The position numbers and the translations under genes were made by a program. Below, in pieces: positions 1 to 5,588 of a DNA stretch of 5,588 nt. Source of the DNA: Terriglobia bacterium (GTDB taxonomy: Bacteria > Acidobacteriota > Terriglobia > UBA7540). The DNA is taken from contig JASHTR010000205.1 in the NCBI GenBank assembly GCA_030040455.1, positions 1-5,588 of the forward strand, given 5' to 3'. The first letter of the stretch is position 1, and the number at the start of each line of letters is the position of its first letter. The notes beneath the pieces were generated by a model. That model did not search any database. It was not told where the DNA came from and was given only the letters and a program-made list of their open reading frames with translations.

Positions 1-276
1 CAGGAGGCTGTGCTTGAGGAGGTCTACTACTTCCGTGTGAAGCCGGCCCAACGCTATGGCTTGATCTGGACTTATACTGCTCCCGAAGACCCGCAAGGAT
101 TCTCTACGGTGTTTGTGGTTGAAGACGGCGATACGGTTCTCCTGCCGAAAGGGTATCACCCGGTCGTCGCTTCGCCGGGCTACCAGCTCCACTATACCTG
201 GGTATTAGCGGGTGAAGAACGCCGGTATGGAGCTTGGGCCGAAGACCCACGCCACTCCTGGCTAAAGAACGCATAG
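1..276 (+). CDS. iolB: 5-deoxy-glucuronate isomerase, C-terminal part (5' end outside window)
   Basis: The frame is open from base 1 (QEAVLEEVYYFRV...) to the TAG at 274-276, so this is the last 91 codons of a gene starting upstream. The GTG at 10 is an internal valine, not a start. The protein resembles the C-terminal cupin half of IolB, which isomerises 5-deoxy-D-glucuronate to 5-dehydro-2-deoxy-D-gluconate in cytoplasmic myo-inositol catabolism. Supporting signs are the LEEVYYFR strand (its Glu fits a cupin metal ligand), the DGDTVLLPKGYHPVVASPGY block with the conserved His, and the ending AEDPRHSWLKN. IolB proteins are usually about 260-270 residues, so roughly a third is visible. The family assignment is from recognised motifs. 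KduI-type isomerases are the nearest alternative, but the GYHPVVASPGY block favours IolB. Other iol genes would be expected to the left. Confidence 0.88.
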   Translation, partial: QEAVLEEVYYFRVKPAQRYGLIWTYTAPEDPQGFSTVFVVEDGDTVLLPKGYHPVVASPGYQLHYTWVLAGEERRYGAWAEDPRHSWLKNA

Positions 277-376
277 GGACGACCGGGGGTCAGCGTGCTT
301 CTGCGCGGGTGGCTTTCCCTCCGTTCGGCCCCATCTGGAAACGACCACCTGTTCCCCATAGTTAAGGTGAAGTTTG

Positions 377-384
377 AAAGGAGG
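377..384 (+). promoter_or_regulatory. Shine-Dalgarno site of the reductase gene
   Basis: AAAGGAGG lies 9 bases before the ATG at 394. It is a near-perfect anti-16S match at good spacing and fixes the start at 394 rather than at an internal Met. Confidence 0.85.
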
Positions 385-393
385 GCTTGAGGT

Positions 394-1281
394 ATGGAAT
401 GCGTTGCCCTAATCGGCCTGGGTGTAATGGGTAGCCGCATGGGAATGCGGCTTTTGAAAGTGGGTTTTCCGCTGGTAGTCTACAACCGCACCCGTGATCG
501 CGCTTTGCCACTGGCACAGGCTGGAGCCCATCTTGCCGCATCACCCCGCGAGGCCACCGCGCGGGCAGACGTCGTCATCAGTATGGTGACGGATAACGCT
601 GCCTCCAAGGCCGTTTGGCTGGGTGAAAACGGTGCTTTGGCAGGATCAAAAGGACAATCCGTACTGATCGAGTGCAGCACGCTCTCCCCAAGCTGGATCA
701 GCGAATTGGCAGCAGCCGCCAGGCAACACGACTGTTCTCTTCTGGATGCCCCGGTGACTGGAAGCAGGACAGAAGTGGAGAAAGGAGAATTGTTATTTCT
801 GGCGGGCGGCGACGAGGAGGTAGTCGAAAGGGCCCGGCCGGTCCTCATGGCTATGGCTCGCGACGTGGTACGCATTGGCCCATCGGGGAGCGGAGCTTTG
901 ATGAAGCTTATTAATAATTTCTTCGCGGGGGTGCAGATTGCCGTGCTGGCCGAGGCGCTTACACTGATCGAACGAACCGGTCTAGATAGAGAGAAGGCAC
1001 TCAGCGTCCTTTTTGGTGGCGCGCTGGGCAGCCCGCTCACCAAAGCCATTGCACCACGGATGTTGAACAGAGATTACACTATCAATTTCGCACTCAGGTT
1101 AATGGAAAAGGATATGAGCTACGCTTTGGCGGAAGCAGGCGGCCATAGAGTTCTGCTTAAGACGGTTCGGGCAGCGCGCGAAGCCTTTCGGGTTGCTGTT
1201 GAAAGCGGTCTCGGCGATAAGGATTTTTCGGCAGTCATTGAGCCACTTCGTGCCGAATCCGCAAAGGTGCCGAGGGCGTAA
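394..1281 (+). CDS. NAD(P)-dependent beta-hydroxyacid dehydrogenase, glyoxylate/succinic-semialdehyde reductase-like
   Basis: A complete 295-residue protein, the usual family length. The N-terminal Rossmann domain has GLGVMG (G8, G10, G13). The second strand ends in N31-R32-T33, where NAD-dependent members usually have an Asp, so NADPH is the likely cofactor. The substrate-loop motif DAPVTGS (118-124) precedes EVEKGELLFLAGG. The catalytic Lys is K171 in MKLINN, with N175 four residues on. EKDM (238-241) and the C-terminal GLGDKDFSAVIE (272-283) complete the signature. The GS in place of GG in the substrate loop, the NRT motif and the C-terminal block match plant and bacterial GLYR-type reductases, which reduce glyoxylate or succinic semialdehyde to the hydroxyacid. 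Family membership is sure; the substrate is inferred. Other options are 3-hydroxyisobutyrate dehydrogenase or tartronate-semialdehyde reductase. It lies 117 bases after iolB on the same strand, so a role with inositol-derived semialdehydes is possible. Confidence 0.9.
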   Translation: MECVALIGLGVMGSRMGMRLLKVGFPLVVYNRTRDRALPLAQAGAHLAASPREATARADVVISMVTDNAASKAVWLGENGALAGSKGQSVLIECSTLSPSWISELAAAARQHDCSLLDAPVTGSRTEVEKGELLFLAGGDEEVVERARPVLMAMARDVVRIGPSGSGALMKLINNFFAGVQIAVLAEALTLIERTGLDREKALSVLFGGALGSPLTKAIAPRMLNRDYTINFALRLMEKDMSYALAEAGGHRVLLKTVRAAREAFRVAVESGLGDKDFSAVIEPLRAESAKVPRA

Positions 1282-1315
1282 AAAAATCCGAATAGGTAAC
1301 GTTGCGTCCTCTGCT

Positions 1316-1340
1316 GTCATTCTGATGCTGAGCGAAGGCG
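1316..1340. repeat. Probable dispersed intergenic repeat copy (GTCATTCTGA...GAGCGAAG type)
   Basis: The segment reads GTCATTCTGA followed by TGCTGAGCGAAGGCG. It resembles the GTCATTCTGAGCGAAGCGAAG element that recurs between genes in many bacterial genomes, here with an extra six bases (TGCTGA) in the middle. It sits in the 180-base gap between two convergent genes, a typical place for such elements. Only one copy is in the window, so its repetitive nature is inferred from memory of the motif. Confidence 0.45.
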
Positions 1341-1461
1341 CTATGAGTCTCTGGCTTGGCACAGCGCATGAAAAAGCCTGGATTTCCTGTTACTCGGGGA
1401 ATAAAGCCGTGTGTCACCCATGAACCGCAACTTTCGTGCGCCTGCTTCCCGTGCAAAAACA

Positions 1462-2469
1462 TCAAGGAAGCTCAAGTGGGCAGCAATCGGGGGCGCAAAC
1501 GTCGTGGTTCGGTCCAAAATTGCCGAGCGCGAGCCTTTCCCGATTCTCGTCCAGGCGTTCCACGATGAGTTCCCGGATCATGCTCACGAAGGCGGGATGC
1601 AGGCCGACGGTAGCCGCCCGGACCATGTTGATGCCCAGTTTTCGAGAAAGGGAAAGAGCTTCGAAATCGAGGTCGTAAAGTACCTCGATGTGGTCGGAGA
1701 GAAAGCCGGCAGGAGCAATAACCAGGTCGGTCACACCGTCGCTCGTCGCCGTGGTGCGGAGATATTCCAGGATGTCCGGCCCAAGCCAAGGCTCGCCCGG
1801 CGGCCCGCTGCGGCTCTGGAAAACGAGGAGATCAGGCGCGCGCCCGAGCGCCAAAGAAACCAGGCGGCAGGTTTCCCTGAGCTGCGCCTCGTAGGAGCAG
1901 GCCCGGGCCATGGAGCAGGGAATACTGTGAGCAGTATAGACGAGCCGCGTCGCATTTCTTCTTGTCTCCGGGATTTTCATCATCGCCTCGCGAACGCGGT
2001 CAGCAATCGCCTGAACGAAAAGAGGGTGATTGTAAAAGACGCGCAGCTTGTCGATGCGTGGCGCGCCTTCGCCAATCTGAGCCCGGGCGCGAGCAATATC
2101 TTCCAGATACTGGCGGCAGCCCGAATACGAGCTATAGGCGGAGGTGACAAATGCCAGAGCGCTCTTGACGCCGTCCGCCTTCATCGTGCGGAGCGTATCC
2201 GCCAGCAACGGGTGCCAGTTGCGGTTCCCCCAGTAGATGGGCGGGCGAAGGCCATTTGTCTCGAGCTCGTTTGCAAGCGCGGCCTGCATCGCCCGGCTCT
2301 GATCGTTGATAGGACTTTTTCCGCCGAAGCGATCGTAATGCCTGGCAACCTCCATCATGCGCGCCCGTGGAACGTTTCTGCCTTCGAGAACTCTTTCGAG
2401 GAAGGGAACCACATCGTTTTTCTTTTCCGGCCCACCGAATGACACGAGAAGCACGGCATCGTAATTCAT
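1462..2469 (-). CDS. hemH: Ferrochelatase (protoporphyrin or coproporphyrin type)
   Basis: A complete 335-residue protein that inserts ferrous iron into a porphyrin at the end of haem synthesis. It begins with the conserved block DAVLLVSFGGPE, so the ATG at 2469 is the right start. HYDRFGGKSPIN follows at 44-55. The catalytic His is H181 in YTAHSIP, followed by QSRSGPPGEPWLGPD (218-232) and GFLSDHIEVLYDLD (255-268) with the second active-site residue E262. C118 in SSYSGC, plus C325, C329 and C330 in the tail CAPDCCP, fit the internal-plus-C-terminal cysteine layout of [2Fe-2S] ferrochelatases. No leader or membrane helix is seen, so a soluble or peripheral enzyme is expected. Whether the substrate is protoporphyrin IX or coproporphyrin III (CpfC) cannot be told here. 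It lies 40 bases after the glucan-synthase-like gene on the same strand and may be read through from it. No other haem gene is adjacent. Confidence 0.93.
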   Translation of the reverse strand: MNYDAVLLVSFGGPEKKNDVVPFLERVLEGRNVPRARMMEVARHYDRFGGKSPINDQSRAMQAALANELETNGLRPPIYWGNRNWHPLLADTLRTMKADGVKSALAFVTSAYSSYSGCRQYLEDIARARAQIGEGAPRIDKLRVFYNHPLFVQAIADRVREAMMKIPETRRNATRLVYTAHSIPCSMARACSYEAQLRETCRLVSLALGRAPDLLVFQSRSGPPGEPWLGPDILEYLRTTATSDGVTDLVIAPAGFLSDHIEVLYDLDFEALSLSRKLGINMVRAATVGLHPAFVSMIRELIVERLDENRERLALGNFGPNHDVCAPDCCPLELP

Positions 2470-2474
2470 ATTGA

Positions 2475-2502
2475 GAATTATGAATTATGAGTTACGAATT
2501 TT
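2475..2502. repeat. AT-rich degenerate 7-base tandem repeat before hemH
   Basis: Four units in a row are visible on the plus strand: GAATTAT (2475-2481), GAATTAT (2482-2488), GAGTTAC (2489-2495) and GAATTTT (2496-2502). The sequence stands out from the GC-rich surroundings. GTAATTCATA at 2461-2470, which covers the hemH start codon, is an inverted match with one mismatch to 2479-2488 and again to 2486-2495. A hairpin that hides the start codon is therefore possible. The array fills most of the gap between the upstream stop (2510) and the hemH ATG (2469). Confidence 0.7.
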
Positions 2503-2509
2503 TCCACCG

Positions 2510-5500
2510 CTATGTTTTCGCTGCTCCAATAGGTTCTTCCGCCGGGACCACGGTAAGCGTGGCCGGGACCCTCTCATGAAGCATGGGCTCCGTTGCCTGG
2601 ACCTGAGGCTCCTCATGAAAACGCCGCTGGATGGAAGCGCCAGCCAGCAAATTACTCAGCGCCAGCAGGCTCATACCTTGATGATGGGCCATCCAGGAGC
2701 GAACCACTTTGTAGGGTGCAGACGAGTTGTGGGCCCAGGTGTTATAGTCCACCGATTCATAAAACCCATACGCGCTGAGCCATCCCATGCGCGCCATGCG
2801 GCGAAGGTTCCTTATTGCCCCGGCCGGGTCAAAGCCGAGCGCCAAGAAGGTTGCATACGGCGCCACGACATTCGCGGTGCTTTCCGTGCTAAGGGCGAGC
2901 GCAGGAATTCCAAACGCCTGATACTGATAATGCTCCGCCTCGTCTCGAAGGCTATAGCCGGCCTCAGACACTCCCCAAGGCCTGTGCCCGCGACGGCCGA
3001 ACCTCTGCTGGCAGCGAACGACGGCCCGTTGCGTCTGAGCCAGGATGGTTTCGGGATAGGAGCGCATCCAGAGCGCCGGCATCAGGTACTCGAACATTGT
3101 TCCGGACCACGAAAGGAGTACCCGCTCTCCCTCATATAGAGAGTGTCTCCTGCCCAGCCGGAACCAGCTTTCCTGCCGGATGTCGCCTTTGGCGATGGCA
3201 ACAAACACAGCCGCGCGCGCCTCGGAAGCGAGAAGATCGTAACAGGCTTTTTCCACTCGACGAGCCGTTACATCGCAGCCAATCGCAAGCAGATTCCGGT
3301 GGGGATGATAGAGAAATCGAAAGTCCATCGCAGCGACGAGCGCGTCCGCGCCTCCTGCAAGGAGCGCGAGTGTGGCCATCAACGACTGAGCGTTGTCCCT
3401 GGAAGCCTGGATGCTTTTGAGAAGAGATTGCCCGCAGGGTTGAGTGTCCTGGCCGGCGCTCTTAATTTTCTCTTCGATCCCGGCAAGCATCTGAGGCAAG
3501 GCCGCGAGCGTGGCGTCATTCGGCCTGATTTCAAGTCCAAGGCTTCGGAATAAGGGCTGATGCTCCGGGAGCATCCAGGGGGCAAAACGGTCAGCTAGGC
3601 TTTTCAGGCTCGTGAGGCGTCGATGAAGCTCGGCGGCGCACCATTGTTTCTCGCGATGAGACTGCGCGTTGTCTCCCCGCACTTCCTGCTCTTCGATCTC
3701 TCGAACGTTTTGCTCCAAGTCGTGAAGGTGCGCGATCCATGACGCAGCGTCTTCACCCAGTGATTTGAAGCGCCGATCGAGCCGCTTGAGACTCGCCTTG
3801 AATCGAGCGCGGTCCTTGCGTGAGGATGGCGCGTGGTTCGCCAGCACTTCGAGAAGATTCAGGTGATGGCTGAACCCCTTCCAGAGCCCCTGTTGAAATA
3901 GTGGACGGCGAATCATCTCGAGGCATCCTTGTTTCAGCGTCCACAGACAGACGGCGAGGTTGCCGCTATCGACGGTAGAAACGAAGAGTGGCTTGATGGG
4001 CTCCAATTTTTCGATATGATTCCAATTGAAAAAGTGACCCTTATAGCGTGGGAGACGTTCGGCGGCGTCCATCGTGCGCCGGGTTTCTTCGGCAAACTCC
4101 TCAACGGTAAGATAGCCAAGGTCATACGCCGCGAGGCGGGCGTTCAGCAGTATCCCCAGGTTGGTGGGCGAGAGAGCCTTCGCAACCGAAAAGGGAGACT
4201 CCTGCACGTTATCGGGGATCAGCCAGTTTGTATTGTTGTTGCTCCATTCCCGGAAGAATCTCCACGTCCGAAGAGCCATGCTGCCGAGCAGCTTCATCTC
4301 TTCACGGGTGAATCCGCCCTCTCTCGACGCCACAGGGGTGTCCAACCACTGGCTGATGAGTCTGGAGCATAACCATGCTCCCAGAAATGGTAGCGCCACA
4401 GGCAGTGCCGCAGGCCGCGTGAAGGCCAGCGCGGCACCCAGAGCGAGAGAGAGCCACGGCGTCCACCGGAGGCACGCATCCGCCGGCGTCTTCATTTTGT
4501 TTTTCAGCTCCGCCTGTGCCGCCGTTTCCCATTCGAGCAGCCTCTTGTGAGTTACCGCCAGCCGCACCAGCGTGCGAAAGATGGCGTCCAAGGTGACCAA
4601 GGACTGGTGCAACAGGAACAACAGGTTGAACAAAACGCCGACCTGCTCGGTGACGAAACCCTGGGTAGCTTCACGAAGGCCACCGGCCCAGTTTGGGGAG
4701 CCCAGCGCCGTGGCAATGGCAAGAAAGAACTGGAAGTAGCAAGGGACGAGCAGCAGAATTAATGCCGCCACGGTCCAATAAAGCGCGCCGCCGGGAAGGA
4801 AAAACCAGCCTCCCAGAAGGAGCGCCAGTGTGGCGGCTTCAATCAGGCTGCGGCGCAGGTTATCCAGAATTTTCCAGCGCGAGATGAAAGGCAAAGGGTT
4901 CAGTGCCGGTTTTCCCGAGTAGTCCGGAACGTGGTTGAGGAGCCAGCGGAGGATTTGCCAGTCTCCGCGCACCCAGCGGTGCTTGCGGCGACAGTAGGCG
5001 CTGAAGTGCGAGGGATAATCGTCAATCACTTCGACGTCAGAAACCAGCCCGGCACGGGCATAAGAGCCTTCAATGAGGTCGTGACTGAGGAGGGCGTTCG
5101 CGGGGAATCGCTGGTCCAGCACTTTCTGGTAGACATCGACTTCATAGATGCCCTTGCCCGTAAAGCTCCCTTCGCCGAAAAGATCCTGATAGACGTCCGA
5201 AATGGCGCGAGTGTAGAGGTCAAACCCGGTCTGGCCCGAATAGATGCTGGCAAGGCGGGAGCGAGCGGCCGATTGCACGCTTACTCCCACCCGAGGCTGA
5301 AGGATGCCGTACCCTTTCACCACGATACGGGGTTCAGGATCAATGACGGCGCGATTCAGCGGGTGAGCCAGAGCGCCGACAAGTTGCTGCGCCGCGCCCC
5401 TGGGCAGCATCGTATCCGCATCCAGCGTGATCACGTAGCGAACCTTCGGCAGGAGGGATAGGTCGCCGATTTTCACTGGAAAATTGTCAAAGTTGTTGCG

Positions 5501-5588
5501 AAGCAGGTTGTTTAGGTCCAGGAGCTTCCCGCGCTTTCTTTCCCATCCCATCCAGGCACCCTCGGCGGGGTTATAGATCCGATGCCGG
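2510..5588 (-). CDS. Cyclic beta-1,2-glucan synthase-like protein (GT84 plus glucoamylase-like domain), 5' end outside window, no GH94 part
   Basis: The frame is open to the right edge; upstream of the Met at 5551 it reads YNPAEGAW, so that Met is internal. Residues are counted from it. The GT84 core has DAD (44-46), GKGIYEVD (132-139), LLSHD (154-158) and RKHRW (189-193, the RxxRW motif). Hydrophobic membrane segments lie near 236-253, 257-282, 304-330 and 365-398. NTNWLIPDNVQES (440-452) and HFFNWNHIEKLEPIKPLFVS (507-526) open the glucoamylase-like region. A charged helical stretch (575-700) follows. The PF10091/GH189-type domain shows SWSGTMFEYLMP (814-825), PWGVSEAGYS (858-867), YGFYESVDYNTWAH (928-941) and MAHHQGMSLLALSNLL (954-969). 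In NdvB/Cgs the GT84 domain builds the beta-1,2-glucan at the inner membrane and the middle domain cyclises it. NdvB usually continues into a large GH94 phosphorylase region; here TAG at 2510-2512 ends the protein about 25 residues after the domain. The family is clear; the product is inferred. Confidence 0.9.
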   Translation of the reverse strand, partial: RHRIYNPAEGAWMGWERKRGKLLDLNNLLRNNFDNFPVKIGDLSLLPKVRYVITLDADTMLPRGAAQQLVGALAHPLNRAVIDPEPRIVVKGYGILQPRVGVSVQSAARSRLASIYSGQTGFDLYTRAISDVYQDLFGEGSFTGKGIYEVDVYQKVLDQRFPANALLSHDLIEGSYARAGLVSDVEVIDDYPSHFSAYCRRKHRWVRGDWQILRWLLNHVPDYSGKPALNPLPFISRWKILDNLRRSLIEAATLALLLGGWFFLPGGALYWTVAALILLLVPCYFQFFLAIATALGSPNWAGGLREATQGFVTEQVGVLFNLLFLLHQSLVTLDAIFRTLVRLAVTHKRLLEWETAAQAELKNKMKTPADACLRWTPWLSLALGAALAFTRPAALPVALPFLGAWLCSRLISQWLDTPVASREGGFTREEMKLLGSMALRTWRFFREWSNNNTNWLIPDNVQESPFSVAKALSPTNLGILLNARLAAYDLGYLTVEEFAEETRRTMDAAERLPRYKGHFFNWNHIEKLEPIKPLFVSTVDSGNLAVCLWTLKQGCLEMIRRPLFQQGLWKGFSHHLNLLEVLANHAPSSRKDRARFKASLKRLDRRFKSLGEDAASWIAHLHDLEQNVREIEEQEVRGDNAQSHREKQWCAAELHRRLTSLKSLADRFAPWMLPEHQPLFRSLGLEIRPNDATLAALPQMLAGIEEKIKSAGQDTQPCGQSLLKSIQASRDNAQSLMATLALLAGGADALVAAMDFRFLYHPHRNLLAIGCDVTARRVEKACYDLLASEARAAVFVAIAKGDIRQESWFRLGRRHSLYEGERVLLSWSGTMFEYLMPALWMRSYPETILAQTQRAVVRCQQRFGRRGHRPWGVSEAGYSLRDEAEHYQYQAFGIPALALSTESTANVVAPYATFLALGFDPAGAIRNLRRMARMGWLSAYGFYESVDYNTWAHNSSAPYKVVRSWMAHHQGMSLLALSNLLAGASIQRRFHEEPQVQATEPMLHERVPATLTVVPAEEPIGAAKT

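Noticed and set aside
281..291. Small hairpin GACC-GGG-GGTC just after iolB
   Set aside because: A four-base stem with no U tract is likely by chance in GC-rich sequence.
480..1049. Minus-strand open frame (189 codons) opposite the reductase gene
   Set aside because: The plus-strand reductase covers it completely and is intact. The minus translation is low-complexity Ser/Ala/Arg sequence.
1353..1378. Possible terminator stem (GGCTT ... AAGCC) between the convergent genes
   Set aside because: The stem is only five base pairs with a 16-base loop and no downstream T-run in either direction, so it is too weak to call.
1411..2442. Long plus-strand open frame (343 codons) opposite hemH
   Set aside because: It lies almost wholly antisense to a ferrochelatase with all conserved motifs. 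Its translation is rich in Arg and Ala with no recognisable domain, as expected for a shadow frame in GC-rich DNA.
2471..3139. Plus-strand open frame (222 codons) opposite the 3' end of the glucan-synthase-like gene
   Set aside because: It is antisense to the conserved glucoamylase-like domain, starts inside the AT-rich repeat, and has no family motif.
4931..5461. Plus-strand open frame (176 codons) opposite the GT84 core
   Set aside because: The opposite strand encodes the DAD, SHD and RxxRW glycosyltransferase motifs in order, so this frame is a shadow.

Overview
The window holds four protein-coding genes of a moderately high-GC bacterium. Two are cut by the window edges. A Gram-negative lineage fits the cyclic-glucan-synthase-like protein, because cyclic beta-1,2-glucans are usually periplasmic. 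An Acidobacteriota-like source is a guess from overall gene style and intergenic repeats; no taxonomic marker is present.

Left part (plus strand): the 3' end of iolB (5-deoxy-glucuronate isomerase, myo-inositol catabolism) is followed after 117 bases by a complete beta-hydroxyacid dehydrogenase. Its motifs point to the NADPH-dependent glyoxylate/succinic-semialdehyde reductase branch. The two genes may be co-transcribed, and the reductase has its own strong Shine-Dalgarno sequence.

Middle (1282-1461): a short convergent intergenic region. It contains one copy that looks like a dispersed intergenic repeat of the GTCATTCTGAGCGAAG type, and no convincing terminator.

Right part (minus strand): a very large membrane protein gene enters from beyond the right edge and ends at 2510. 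It resembles cyclic beta-1,2-glucan synthase (NdvB/Cgs). It carries the GT84 glycosyltransferase core, membrane segments and the glucoamylase-like cyclisation domain (PF10091/GH189 type). It stops just after that domain, so the usual C-terminal GH94 phosphorylase part is absent. Forty bases downstream on the same strand begins a complete ferrochelatase gene. Its start codon lies beside an AT-rich 7-base tandem repeat and has no Shine-Dalgarno sequence. The ferrochelatase has cysteines placed as expected for a [2Fe-2S] cluster.

No RNA gene, CRISPR array, insertion sequence or phage gene was seen. I found no clear new multi-gene system. The most notable points are the GH94-less glucan synthase and the repeat island between it and hemH.
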